The translations under genes and the position numbers were made by a program. This document shows positions 9,142 through 17,391 of a stretch of DNA of 64,000 nt, piece after piece; position 1 is the stretch's first letter; every line of letters begins with the position of its first letter. The DNA lies in the NCBI GenBank assembly GCA_019635355.1, contig JAHBZQ010000001.1:2542001-2606000 (forward strand), written 5' to 3'. Under the pieces are notes generated by a model that saw nothing but the letters and a program-made list of their open reading frames with translations, was not told the origin of the DNA and did no database searches. The DNA is from Rhizobacter sp. Its GTDB lineage: Bacteria > Pseudomonadota > Gammaproteobacteria > Burkholderiales > Burkholderiaceae_C.

Positions 9142-9804
9142 TTATCGGCGAGCGGCGCGTGCCGCTTGACGCTGCGGGGTGGTGTAGTAACTCACCACCC
9201 GCTCGAAGCCGATGCGCGCGCGGTCGAGGGCACCCGGCAGGCGCAGGAAACGGGCGTCGTGGTGGACGGCCAGGATGTGGCCGTGAATCTCGAACAGCAT
9301 CTGCTGGGCATCGGTGTCGTCACGCAGGTGGCCTTCTTCGATGGCCATGCGGATCGCGCGTTCCAGCGCGAGGTGCCAGGCGCGCACCATTTCCACCAGC
9401 GCATCGCGCACCGGGCCGGGCCGGTCATCGAACTCCACCGCGCCGCTGATGTAGATGCAGCCCGAATCGAGCTCGACCGACACCCGCTTGATCCAGCGCT
9501 CGAAGAGCGCCCGCAGGCGCGGCATGCCGCGCTCTTCGCGCAGCGCGGGGAAGAACACTTCCTCTTCGAACTTGGCGTGGTACTCGCGGATGACCGAGAT
9601 CTGCAGCTCTTCGCGCGAGCCAAAATGGGCGAACACGCCCGACTTGCTCATTTGCATCACATCGGCGAGCGCACCGATCGACAGGCCTTCCAGGCCCATG
9701 TGCGACGCCAGACCCAGGGCAGCCTCGAGGATGGCGGCGCGGGTCTGCTGGCCTTTCTGCAGTTGCCGCGGGGTGTCGCGCAGCGAGCGGGGGTTGGCAC
9801 TCAT
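9142..9804 (-). CDS. TetR/AcrR family transcriptional regulator of the fatty-acid cluster
   Basis: 220 residues from the ATG at 9804; the longer open frame extends into the upstream intergenic region. The N-terminal DNA-binding part reads TRAAILEAAL, then LSIGALADVMQMSKSGVFAHFGSREEL, a textbook TetR helix-turn-helix. The C-terminal ligand domain is ordinary in length. It lies 60 bases upstream of the acyl-CoA dehydrogenase in the same direction, so the regulator probably controls the whole run to position 26. A perfect 12-base palindrome at 9831-9842 is its likely operator. The ligand is probably an acyl-CoA (inference). Confidence 0.88.
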   Translation of the reverse strand: MSANPRSLRDTPRQLQKGQQTRAAILEAALGLASHMGLEGLSIGALADVMQMSKSGVFAHFGSREELQISVIREYHAKFEEEVFFPALREERGMPRLRALFERWIKRVSVELDSGCIYISGAVEFDDRPGPVRDALVEMVRAWHLALERAIRMAIEEGHLRDDTDAQQMLFEIHGHILAVHHDARFLRLPGALDRARIGFERVVSYYTTPQRQAARAARR

Positions 9805-9830
9805 GGGTCGTCGTGCAACAGAAATGAAAC

Positions 9831-9842
9831 GAACGATCGTTC
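9831..9842. promoter_or_regulatory. Putative TetR operator
   Basis: GAACGATCGTTC is a perfect 12-base palindrome, centred 32 bases upstream of the tetR start codon and next to the AT-rich TATTCTTA. Its size, symmetry and position match autoregulatory TetR operators. Binding is inferred, not shown. Confidence 0.65.
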
Positions 9843-9944
9843 TATTCTTACCGACCTGCCCGGCAGAAAGCGAGCCCTTCGTGCGCTGTTTGTCACCTTT
9901 TTCTAGGCGTTGTCGCCTAAGAGACTGAAGCACGGGCGAGGGAT

Positions 9945-9960
9945 CAAGGGTTAACCCTTG
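9945..9960. promoter_or_regulatory. 16-base perfect palindrome, candidate operator
   Basis: CAAGGGTTAACCCTTG is fully self-complementary over 16 bases. It lies about 100 bases from the putative TetR operator and 155 bases upstream of the HNH gene. No adjacent T-run makes it a terminator, so a dimeric DNA-binding protein site is the best reading. Confidence 0.4.
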
Positions 9961-10115
9961 CTTGGTCACGCGGCCGCCCCACCGGTGCAGGGCGACTCCA
10001 TCGCTCCGGCGCGTGATCGCTTGATGACACTGTGGCGCCGCCACAGCGAGGCCCCTCCCACCGCTATTGAGCGACTGGCAATGAATGGATTACTCTCGGT
10101 CAAGGAGATTGATCC

Positions 10116-10673
10116 GTGGAAGTGCTGCAACTCGATGTGTCCGGCCGCCCGCAATCGTGGATCTCGGCCAAGGAAGCGGCGGTCATCTATGCCAGCGACG
10201 GCATCGCCTGGACCCTCGGCGATGCGTTCTACGTGCTGCGCGGTGGCATGCAACGCCGCACCGGCCTTCAATCGCGCATCGAAGTGCACCCGATCATCGC
10301 GGTGCGCGGCGCCATCCCCAGCCGCGCATGGCGGCAGACGCCCGCGCTCTCCAACCCCAAGCTCTTCGCCCGTGACCGCCAGGTCTGCGCCTACTGCGCC
10401 GGGCATTTCCACACCGACGACCTGACGCGCGAGCACATCGTGCCCACGTCGCGTGGCGGCCACGACACGTGGATGAATTGCATCACCGCCTGCCGCGCCT
10501 GCAACGGCCACAAGGGCAACCGCCTGCCCGAAGAGGCCAACATGACGCTGATGTACCTGCCCTACGTGCCGAGCCTCCACGAGGACATGATCCTGCGCGG
10601 CCGGCGCATCCTCGCCGACCAAATGGAGTTCTTGCTGGCGAGCGTGCCTCGCCACAGCAGGCTTCGCTCCTAG
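10116..10673 (+). CDS. HNH endonuclease family protein
   Basis: 185 residues starting at GTG 10116, supported by AAGGAG 8 bases upstream. The C-terminal half carries an HNH domain: a CAYC zinc pair, then REHIVPTSRGG with the catalytic histidine, WMNCITACRACN with the asparagine and second cysteine pair, and HKGNR. The N-terminal 85 residues form a separate uncharacterised module. No toxin, restriction or phage partner is adjacent. Such stand-alone HNH proteins are common in Burkholderiales and act as DNA nickases or nucleases of unknown purpose. Its stop codon shares CTAG with that of the convergent HAD gene. Confidence 0.85.
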   Translation: MEVLQLDVSGRPQSWISAKEAAVIYASDGIAWTLGDAFYVLRGGMQRRTGLQSRIEVHPIIAVRGAIPSRAWRQTPALSNPKLFARDRQVCAYCAGHFHTDDLTREHIVPTSRGGHDTWMNCITACRACNGHKGNRLPEEANMTLMYLPYVPSLHEDMILRGRRILADQMEFLLASVPRHSRLRS

Positions 10674-11284
10674 CCGATCGCCTCCAGGTCGGCCTCGACC
10701 TGTTGCGCCGTGATGAACTGGATCGCGTGCCAGCCGTGCGCGCGCGCGATCTCCACGTTCTTGGCCACGTCGTCGATGAACACCGTCTGCGAGGGCTCGA
10801 TGCCGAAGCGCTTCGTGGCAAGTTCGAAGATCTCGGGCTCAGGCTTGATGAGCTTCACGCGCGACGAGAACACCCCATCGGTGAAACGCGAGAAGAACTC
10901 GTGCGTGCTCTCCAGGTGCACCGCGTAGGGCTCGGGCATGTTGGACAGGAAGTACAGCCGGTGGCCGTTCTCATGCAGGCGATGCAGGAGGTCGACCGTT
11001 TCCTTCTGCGCCTCGAGTTCGCCCGGCACCGCGTCGATCACGGCCTGCACTTCGCCCAGCTCAAAACCCAGGCGCTCGGCGATCAGCGGTGCCAGCTCCG
11101 GCACCTCGATCGTGCCGCGGTCGAAGCGGCCCCAGTCGCCTTCGTAGTTCTGGAAGAAGTCGGCCACCAGCTGCTGTGCCGCGGCTTCGTCGACGGCGCG
11201 GTGCGGCAGCGTGCGCTTGAGCAGCTCCTTGGGGCGCCACTGGAAGACGACGCCGCCGAAGTCGAACACCACGTGCATCTTCAT
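10670..11284 (-). CDS. HAD-IA family phosphatase, YihX-like
   Basis: 204 residues. Motif I is VVFDFGGVVF with nucleophile Asp8. Motif II is in YFLSNMPE, motif III the lysine in KLIKPEPEIF, and motif IV FIDDVAKNVEIARAHGW. The DFGG form and a WGRFDRGTI cap segment resemble E. coli YihX, an alpha-glucose-1-phosphate phosphatase. The gene overlaps pgi by ATGA, so translation is probably coupled. Together with pgi and tal this suggests a sugar-phosphate substrate, which remains inference. Confidence 0.8.
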   Translation of the reverse strand: MKMHVVFDFGGVVFQWRPKELLKRTLPHRAVDEAAAQQLVADFFQNYEGDWGRFDRGTIEVPELAPLIAERLGFELGEVQAVIDAVPGELEAQKETVDLLHRLHENGHRLYFLSNMPEPYAVHLESTHEFFSRFTDGVFSSRVKLIKPEPEIFELATKRFGIEPSQTVFIDDVAKNVEIARAHGWHAIQFITAQQVEADLEAIG

Positions 11285-12894
11285 GCGCGCAGTCTGGTCA
11301 TCAGGCCGGCGGTGGACGCGTCGAGCCCGTCGGTGTCACCCGAAGCGAAGCGCGGCAGCAGGTCGTTGCACAAGGCCTTGCCGAGCTCCACACCCCATTG
11401 GTCGAAGCTGTTGATGCCCCACAGCACGCCGGCGGTGAAGACGCGGTGCTCGTACATCGAGATCAAGGCGCCCAGGCTGCGCGGCATGAGCTCGTCGAGC
11501 ATCAGCGTGGTGCTGGGCCGATTGCCGGGGAAGGTGCGGTGGCGTGCGACGGTCGCGGCATCCAGCTCGCGCGACGCGGTCGGTGCCTTCTCGCCCAGCG
11601 CCTGCTCCGTGCTCTTGCCCAGCATCAGCGCCTGGCTTTGCGCCAAGCCGTTGGCCAGCAGCTTGGTGTGCAAGTCGGCGAGGCCATGCGTCGGCCGCTT
11701 GACGAGGATGAACTCGACCGGCACGACGTCGGTGCCCTGGTGCAGCATCTGGAAGTACGCATGCTGCCCGTTGGTGCCCGGCTCGCCCCAGACCACCGGG
11801 CTGGTGCCGTAGGGCAGGCGCGCGCCGGTGAAGTCGACGCACTTGCCGTTGCTTTCCATCTCCAGCTGCTGCAGGTAGGCCGGCAGGCGGCGCAGGCCCT
11901 GGTGGTACGGCGCGACGCTGCGGCTCGTGAAGCCGTGGAAGTTGCGGTACCAGACGTCGAGCAGCCCCAACAGCACCGGCAGGTTCTGCGCGAGCGGTGC
12001 CTCGGCGAAGTGGCGGTCCATCGCGTGCGCGCCGGCCAGCAGGGCGCGGAAGTGGTCGGCGCCGATGGCGAGCGCAATCGGCAGGCCAATGGCCGACCAC
12101 ATCGAATAGCGGCCCCCTACCCAGTCCCAGAAGCCGAAGGTGGTGTCGATGCCGAACTCGGCTGCGGCCTTCACGTTGGTGGTGGTGGCGACGAAATGCT
12201 TGTGCGTGTCGGTGCCGCCGTGCTCCAGGAACCAGGCCTTCGCCACCTGGGCGTTGGCCATCGTCTCCTGTGTGGTGAAGGTCTTGCTCGCGATGATGAA
12301 GAGCGTCTCGGCCGGCTTCAGCTCGCGCAGCACCGGCGTGATGTCGTGGCCATCGACGTTGGAGACAAAGTGGAAGCTGAGCCCGCGGTGGCAGAAGGCA
12401 TCGAGCGCCGGCACCACCATCTGCGGGCCGAGGTCACTGCCGCCGATGCCGATGTTGACGATGTGGCGGATGCCGCTCTTCGCGGTGTCGCGCACCGTCT
12501 CCACAAACGCGAGCATGCGGTCGAGCACCTCGTGCACCTCGGCGTTGAAGGCCGAACGGCCACGCGGGGCGCGCAGCGCGGTGTGCAGCACGGCGCGGCC
12601 CTCGGTGAGGTTGGCCACGTCGCCGCGCAGCATGGCGTCGCGGCGTGCTTCGAGCCGGCATTCGGCGGCGAGGTCGAGCAGGAAGCGCTGCGTCGCCACG
12701 TCGATCAAATTCTTCGACAGGTCGGCAAACACCTCGGGTGCCTCGACCTTGAAGGAATCGAAGCGGCCGGGGTCGCGGGCGAAGGCTTCGCGCAGGTCAA
12801 GGTCGCGCCCGTGCGCCTCGAAGTGCCCGGCCAGTGCGGCCCAGGCTTCGGTCTGGTCGCAGCGAGGACCGGCGGTCATCGAGGAGGTCGTCAC
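11281..12894 (-). CDS. pgi: Glucose-6-phosphate isomerase
   Basis: 537 residues interconverting glucose-6-phosphate and fructose-6-phosphate in the cytoplasm. Signatures include GIGGSDLGPQM, SKTFTTQETMANA, PYHQGLRRLPAYLQQLEMESNGK in two parts, and a QWGVELGK C-terminal motif. The GTG at 12894 overlaps the tal stop as GTGA and has GAGGGG about 9 bases upstream; an ATG at 12879 is the alternative. It is the middle gene of tal-pgi-HAD. In Burkholderiales this supplies hexose phosphate to the Entner-Doudoroff and pentose phosphate routes. Confidence 0.95.
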   Translation of the reverse strand: MTTSSMTAGPRCDQTEAWAALAGHFEAHGRDLDLREAFARDPGRFDSFKVEAPEVFADLSKNLIDVATQRFLLDLAAECRLEARRDAMLRGDVANLTEGRAVLHTALRAPRGRSAFNAEVHEVLDRMLAFVETVRDTAKSGIRHIVNIGIGGSDLGPQMVVPALDAFCHRGLSFHFVSNVDGHDITPVLRELKPAETLFIIASKTFTTQETMANAQVAKAWFLEHGGTDTHKHFVATTTNVKAAAEFGIDTTFGFWDWVGGRYSMWSAIGLPIALAIGADHFRALLAGAHAMDRHFAEAPLAQNLPVLLGLLDVWYRNFHGFTSRSVAPYHQGLRRLPAYLQQLEMESNGKCVDFTGARLPYGTSPVVWGEPGTNGQHAYFQMLHQGTDVVPVEFILVKRPTHGLADLHTKLLANGLAQSQALMLGKSTEQALGEKAPTASRELDAATVARHRTFPGNRPSTTLMLDELMPRSLGALISMYEHRVFTAGVLWGINSFDQWGVELGKALCNDLLPRFASGDTDGLDASTAGLMTRLRA

Positions 12895-13841
12895 TTGAGC
12901 CCCTCGATCATCTTGTCGAGCTTGATTGCGTCGGCCGCAAACGCGCGGATGCCTTCGGCGAGCTTTTCAGTCGCCATCGCGTCTTCGTTCAAGGCGTAGC
13001 GGAAGCTGGCTTCGTTGAACGTGACCGCGTGGATGCTGGACTTGCGGGCGCTTTCGGCGTCGAGCCGGCGCACGATGGGCGCGTCGCTGGCCTGCAGCTG
13101 CGCGAGCAGCTCGGGGCTGATGGTCAGCAGATCGCAGCCCGCCAACGCCACGATCTGGCCGACGTTGCGGAAGCTCGCGCCCATCACCTCGGTGTCGATG
13201 TCGAACTTCTTGTAGTAGGTGTAGATCTGCGTCACCGACTTCACGCCGGGGTCGTTGACGCCCGCGTTCGCGGCCTCGTCCCAGCCGCTGCCGGCCGACT
13301 TCTTGTACCAGTCGTAGATGCGGCCGACGAAGGGCGAGATGAGCCGCACGCCGGCATCGCCGCACGCCACGGCCTGGCAGAAGGAGAAGAGCAGCGTGAG
13401 GTTGCAGTGGATGCCCTCGTGCTCGAGGATGCGCGCGGCCTGGATGCCTTCCCACGTGGCGGCAATCTTGATCAGCACCCGCTCGCGGCCGATGCCTGCG
13501 GCCTCGTACATCGCCATGATGCGGCGCGCCCGCTGCACGGTGCAGGCGGTGTCGAAGCTCAGGCGCGCATCGACTTCGGTCGACACACGGCCCGGCACCA
13601 CCTTCAGGATCTCGCGGCCGAAGCGCACCAGCACCTCGTCGACCACCTGTTCCATCGGCTGGCCCTTGTGCGCGGCCACGGTTTCGGCCAGCAGCGGCGC
13701 ATATTCGGGCTGCTGCACGGCCTTGAGGATGAGCGAGGGGTTGGTGGTCGCGTCGCGCGGGGCGAACGCGCCGAGCTGCTTGAAATTGCCCGTGTCGGCG
13801 ACGACCGTGGTGTGCTGTTTGAGCTGATCGAGTTGGTTCAT
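12891..13841 (-). CDS. tal: Transaldolase
   Basis: 316 residues, the TalB size class. The Schiff-base lysine is about residue 125 in VLIKIAATWEGI, and the N-terminal substrate loop is APRDATTNPSLILKA. It transfers a dihydroxyacetone unit between sugar phosphates in the non-oxidative pentose phosphate pathway. It is the first gene of the leftward unit, opposite zwf across a 150-base spacer that contains the proposed HexR site. Confidence 0.95.
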   Translation of the reverse strand: MNQLDQLKQHTTVVADTGNFKQLGAFAPRDATTNPSLILKAVQQPEYAPLLAETVAAHKGQPMEQVVDEVLVRFGREILKVVPGRVSTEVDARLSFDTACTVQRARRIMAMYEAAGIGRERVLIKIAATWEGIQAARILEHEGIHCNLTLLFSFCQAVACGDAGVRLISPFVGRIYDWYKKSAGSGWDEAANAGVNDPGVKSVTQIYTYYKKFDIDTEVMGASFRNVGQIVALAGCDLLTISPELLAQLQASDAPIVRRLDAESARKSSIHAVTFNEASFRYALNEDAMATEKLAEGIRAFAADAIKLDKMIEGLK

Positions 13842-13915
13842 GGTGAAGGCCTGGTGCGACGTTGACGATGATTAGAACCCGAGCCCGCGGTGGGGTTCTC
13901 GAAGCCCCCGCGTGT

Positions 13916-13944
13916 TTGACGGCTCAACGAAACAGGGGCATCAT
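13916..13944 (+). promoter_or_regulatory. Putative zwf promoter
   Basis: TTGACG at 13916-13921 and CATCAT at 13939-13944 are separated by exactly 17 bases. The predicted transcript start falls around 13951, on the proposed HexR operator, 40 bases before the zwf ATG. Confidence 0.45.
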
Positions 13945-13950
13945 CCGCGA

Positions 13951-13965
13951 TGAAACAAAGTTACA
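13951..13965. promoter_or_regulatory. Putative HexR operator
   Basis: TGAAAC-AAA-GTTACA is an inverted repeat with 5 of 6 matching arm positions. It closely fits the published HexR pattern of TGTAAT-type arms around a 3-base AT centre. It lies in the divergent tal/zwf spacer at the predicted zwf transcript start, and hexR is the gene after zwf. Recognition by this HexR is inference. Confidence 0.6.
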
Positions 13966-13991
13966 TCCTAGCGCACGGCTAGGCACTGCAG

Positions 13992-15437
13992 ATGTCCTTC
14001 GATCTGGTTTTTTTCGGTGGTACCGGCGACCTCACCTGGCGCAAGCTGATGCCGGCCTTGTTTCAAGCCTTCCGCCACGGCAAGCTGCCGGCCGGCGGGC
14101 GCATCCTCGCCGTCGCACGAGACGAGCAGAGCGACGAGAAGTACCGCGCCTGGCTCAAGGAACGCTTCCAAGACGTGGAAGGTGCCAAGCGCCCGAGCGA
14201 CGAGGAGTTCGCCCGCTTCGCCGAGCTGCTGCACTACCTTCGCATGGACCTCTCGCAGCCGGCCGACTACGCCCGGCTGAAGACCTGGCTGCAGGCGCGC
14301 AATGCCGACACGGCGGTGCTCTACCTCGCCACCAGCCCGCACCTCTTCCCGCAGATCTGCGAGCAGCTGGGCGCGGCCGGGCTCAACGCCCCGCACATCC
14401 GCGTGGTGCTCGAAAAGCCGCTCGGCCATGACCTCGCCAGCGCCCAGGAGATCAACCGCGTGGTGCGCTCGGTGTTCAGCGAGACGCAGGCCTTCCGCAT
14501 CGACCACTACCTCGGCAAACCCTCGGTGCAGAACCTGATGGCGCTGCGCTTCGGCAACGTGCTCTTCGAGCCGCTGTGGCGCCGCGAGAGCATCGCCAAC
14601 ATCCAGATCACGCTGGCCGAAGGCATCGGCGTGGGCACGCGCGGCGACTTCTACAACCGCACCGGCGCGCTGCGCGACATGATCCAGAACCACGCGCTGC
14701 AGCTGCTCACGATGGTGGCAATGGAGCCGCCGTCGAGCCACGATGCCGATGCGATCCGCGACGAGAAGCTCAAGGTGCTGAAATCGCTGAAGCCCTTCAC
14801 CGAAGAGTCGGTGGCGCGTGACGTGGTGCGCGGCCAGTACCGCGCCGGCACGGCAGGCGGGCAGTCGGTGCCCGGCTACCAACAGGAGCAGAAGGTGCCG
14901 GCGGGCAGCACCTGCGAGACCTTCGTGGCGCTGCGCACCGAGATTCAGAACTGGCGCTGGGCCGGCGTGCCCTTCTACCTGCGCACCGGCAAGCGGCTCG
15001 CCGCGCGCGATGCGCAGATCGTCGTCAACTTCCGCCCCACGCCGCACAACATCTTCCCGGGCGTGAGCCAGCCCAACAAGCTCGTGATCAAGCTGCAGCC
15101 GGAGGACGGCCTCGAGCTGCACCTGCTCGCCGCCAAGGGCACGGGCCAGCAGGAGATGCTCGCGCCGGTGTCGCTCGACCTCGACTTCGACAAGGCCTTC
15201 GCCGAGAACCGCGTGGGCGCCTATGAGCGCCTGCTGCTCGACGCGATCGCCGGCCGGCTCAACCTCTTCGTGCGCAGCGACGAGCAGGAGCAGGCGTGGC
15301 GCTGGGTCGAGCCCATCCTGCAGGCCTGGGCGAAAGACACCACCGGCCCGCGCCCCTATGCGGCCGGCACCTGGGGCCCGGCCGCGGCGAGCGCACTGGT
15401 CGCCCGCGACGGCTTCGCCTGGTCCGAGGAACAATGA
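13992..15437 (+). CDS. zwf: Glucose-6-phosphate 1-dehydrogenase
   Basis: 481 residues. It oxidises glucose-6-phosphate to 6-phosphogluconolactone with NAD(P)+. The N-terminal nucleotide loop is FGGTGDLTWRKLMPALF, slightly unusual because most enzymes read GASGDL. The substrate and active-site motif is RIDHYLGKPSVQNLMALRFGN in two overlapping parts. It starts rightward from the shared regulatory spacer and overlaps hexR by ATGA. pgl, edd and eda are not in this window. Confidence 0.95.
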   Translation: MSFDLVFFGGTGDLTWRKLMPALFQAFRHGKLPAGGRILAVARDEQSDEKYRAWLKERFQDVEGAKRPSDEEFARFAELLHYLRMDLSQPADYARLKTWLQARNADTAVLYLATSPHLFPQICEQLGAAGLNAPHIRVVLEKPLGHDLASAQEINRVVRSVFSETQAFRIDHYLGKPSVQNLMALRFGNVLFEPLWRRESIANIQITLAEGIGVGTRGDFYNRTGALRDMIQNHALQLLTMVAMEPPSSHDADAIRDEKLKVLKSLKPFTEESVARDVVRGQYRAGTAGGQSVPGYQQEQKVPAGSTCETFVALRTEIQNWRWAGVPFYLRTGKRLAARDAQIVVNFRPTPHNIFPGVSQPNKLVIKLQPEDGLELHLLAAKGTGQQEMLAPVSLDLDFDKAFAENRVGAYERLLLDAIAGRLNLFVRSDEQEQAWRWVEPILQAWAKDTTGPRPYAAGTWGPAAASALVARDGFAWSEEQ

Positions 15438-16312
15438 GTTCCATGCTCGATCGCATCCGCGCCTCCCTGCCCGCCCTGCCGCCCGCCGAGCAGCGCGTGG
15501 CCAAGCTGCTGCTCAACGACTCGCGCAGCTTCGCCACCCTGCCCGTCAGCGAGCTGGCCAAGCGGGCCCACGTGAGCAAGCCGACCGTGGTGCGCTTCTG
15601 CCGCAGCGTGGGCTACGACGGGCTGGCCGACTTCAAGCGCAAGCTGGCAGGCAGCGTCAACGAAGGCGTGCCCTTCGTGCACCGTGCCGTCGATGAAGAC
15701 GACAAGGTCGACGATGTGATCGTGAAGGTGATCGACAACGCGGTGAGCGCCTTGCTCAAGTACCGCAACGATGCGGCGGGCCTCGCCTTCGACCGCGCGG
15801 TGGCCGCGCTCGTGGCGGCCGGCAAGGGCGGCCGACGCATCGAGTTCTACGGCGTGGGCAATTCGGGCATCGTGGCGCAGGACGCGCAGCACAAGTTCTT
15901 CCGCCTGGGCGTGAATGCCGCGGCCATCAGCGACAGCCATGTGCAGGTGATGAGCGCCACCATGCTGCAGCCCGGCGACTGCGCGGTGATCATCTCCAAC
16001 TCGGGCCGCAGCCGCGACCTGATCGACGTGGCCGAGATCGCGCGCAAGAAGGGGGCGACCACCATCTTCATCACGACGAGCGGCTCGCCGCTCGCGGCCA
16101 TGGGGCAGTCGGGATCGCAGCAGGTGCTGCTGCCGGTCGACCACCCGGAAGACTTCGACCGCTACAGCCCGATGGTGTCGCGACTGCTACACCTCTTGGT
16201 GATCGACATCCTTACCACCAGCGTGGCGCTCAAGCTCGGCAAGGAGCTGCGCCCCATGCTGCAGGACATCAAGCGCAACCTGCGCAGCAAGCGCTACGCG
16301 GTGCCGAGCTGA
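15434..16312 (+). CDS. hexR: HexR-like RpiR family transcriptional regulator
   Basis: 292 residues from the ATG that overlaps the zwf stop; the longer frame upstream lies in zwf. The N terminus carries an RpiR helix-turn-helix, with PVSELAKRAHVSKPTVVRFCRSVGY as the recognition part. The C terminus has a SIS sugar-phosphate domain with EFYGVGNSG and VIISNSGRSRDLIDVAEIA. HexR proteins repress central sugar genes and release DNA on binding 2-keto-3-deoxy-6-phosphogluconate. The operon with zwf fits that role, and the operator-like site upstream suggests autoregulation. Confidence 0.9.
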   Translation: MSSMLDRIRASLPALPPAEQRVAKLLLNDSRSFATLPVSELAKRAHVSKPTVVRFCRSVGYDGLADFKRKLAGSVNEGVPFVHRAVDEDDKVDDVIVKVIDNAVSALLKYRNDAAGLAFDRAVAALVAAGKGGRRIEFYGVGNSGIVAQDAQHKFFRLGVNAAAISDSHVQVMSATMLQPGDCAVIISNSGRSRDLIDVAEIARKKGATTIFITTSGSPLAAMGQSGSQQVLLPVDHPEDFDRYSPMVSRLLHLLVIDILTTSVALKLGKELRPMLQDIKRNLRSKRYAVPS

Positions 16313-16319
16313 AGTTGCG

Positions 16320-16619
16320 TCAAGCCGCCTGGTCGTCGGGCGGCATCAGGAGCACGTCGACGCCATAGAGGCGTGCCAGCTCCGCCAGCTTCTTGGGTGC
16401 ATTGCGCACCGCGAAGCCCTTGCGCCAGCCCGTGGCCAGCCGCTGGCATTCCAGCAGCACGGCCAGGGCCGACGAGTCGAACTGCTGCAAGCCCGAGGCG
16501 TCGATCATCACGACCGACTGGTGGGCCTGCGACTGGGCTTCCTGCTGCAAGGCCTGCGACAGCATGCGCTGCGCATCGCGGGCCTCTTGCAGCGTGACGG
16601 TGGCGGGCAGTACCAGCAT
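16320..16619 (-). CDS. mlaB: STAS domain protein MlaB
   Basis: 99-residue STAS domain with MIDASGLQQFDSSALAVLLE, the canonical anti-sigma-factor-antagonist loop whose SS pair can be phosphorylated in relatives. It is the last gene of mlaFEDACB. In E. coli, MlaB binds the ATPase MlaF and stabilises the inner-membrane complex. It ends 7 bases from the convergent hexR stop. Confidence 0.85.
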   Translation of the reverse strand: MLVLPATVTLQEARDAQRMLSQALQQEAQSQAHQSVVMIDASGLQQFDSSALAVLLECQRLATGWRKGFAVRNAPKKLAELARLYGVDVLLMPPDDQAA

Positions 16620-16632
16620 CGCGTTCGGCCGT

Positions 16633-17262
16633 TCAGCTCTTGGCGCTGGCCGACGCCTTGTTGCGCTCGGCCAGCTTGGCGATCAAGCCATCGATGCCGC
16701 CCGCGCTGATCTCCTGCGCGAAGGTGTTGCGGTAGTTCTCGACCAGCCAGATGCCCAGCACGTTGACGTCGTAGATCTTCCAGCCGTCGCCGGCCTTTTC
16801 GAGGCGGTAGTCGAGCTGGATCGGGTCGCCCTTGCCACGGATCTCGGTGCGCACCAGCACCTCGGTGTCACCGGCGGCAGCCCGCAGGGGCTTCATCTGC
16901 ACCGTCTGGTCCTTCACTTGCGCCAGCGCACCGGAATACGTGCGCACGAGCAGCGTCTTGAATTCGTCTTGCAGGCGCTTCTGCTGCTCGGGTGAGGCCT
17001 GGCGCCAGTAGCGGCCCACGGCGGAAGAGGTCATGCGTTGGAAGTTCACATGCGGCATGACCTTCTGTTCGACCAGCTGCATGACCTTGTTGACGTCACC
17101 CGCCTGGATGGACTTGTCGGCCCGTGCGGCTTCGAGCACTTCGTTGGAGACCTGCTTGACCAGCGCATCGGGGGCCTGCTGGGCAAACGCCGTGCCCGAC
17201 GCTGCGGCCGCTACGGCCAGCGCCGAGACCCATGTCATGAAACGTCGACGAAGAAGAAGCAT
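16633..17262 (-). CDS. mlaC: Periplasmic phospholipid-binding protein MlaC
   Basis: 209 residues from the ATG at 17262, with AAAGGA upstream. The signal peptide is MLLLRRRFMTWVSALAV followed by a cleavage region ending AFAQ. The mature protein shows the MlaC/Ttg2D pattern, including VMPHVNFQRMTSSAVGRYWRQAS and DGWKIYDVNVLGIWLVENYR in shorter motifs. It ferries phospholipid between the MlaA outer-membrane complex and MlaFEDB. The ORF can be read further upstream, but that extension lacks a signal peptide context. Confidence 0.9.
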   Translation of the reverse strand: MLLLRRRFMTWVSALAVAAAASGTAFAQQAPDALVKQVSNEVLEAARADKSIQAGDVNKVMQLVEQKVMPHVNFQRMTSSAVGRYWRQASPEQQKRLQDEFKTLLVRTYSGALAQVKDQTVQMKPLRAAAGDTEVLVRTEIRGKGDPIQLDYRLEKAGDGWKIYDVNVLGIWLVENYRNTFAQEISAGGIDGLIAKLAERNKASASAKS

Positions 17263-17391
17263 TGGAAATCCTTTCAGGGCTCGCGCCATGCGGCACGGTC
17301 CAAGTTGGAGACACGTGTGCCGGCTGAGTTCAACGATCAACGCGGCGGCGGGCGCCGCGGTTGGCAGCATTACACAACAGCAACATGCGCC

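Larger units (their letters stand above)
9805..10115. other. Intergenic region between divergent tetR and HNH genes
   Basis: 311 bases without a credible gene. It holds the TetR operator palindrome (9831-9842), a short hairpin near 9904-9919 with AGGCG and CGCCT arms around TTGT, a perfect 16-base palindrome (9945-9960), and an inverted repeat near 10030-10046 with CTGTGGC and GCCACAG arms. A ribosome site AAGGAG at 10102-10107 serves the HNH gene. TTGAGC at 10067-10072 is a possible -35 for that gene, but I see no convincing -10. Confidence 0.7.

Noticed and set aside
9904..9919. Hairpin AGGCG-TTGT-CGCCT as a terminator
   Set aside because: No T-run follows on either strand and no gene ends nearby.
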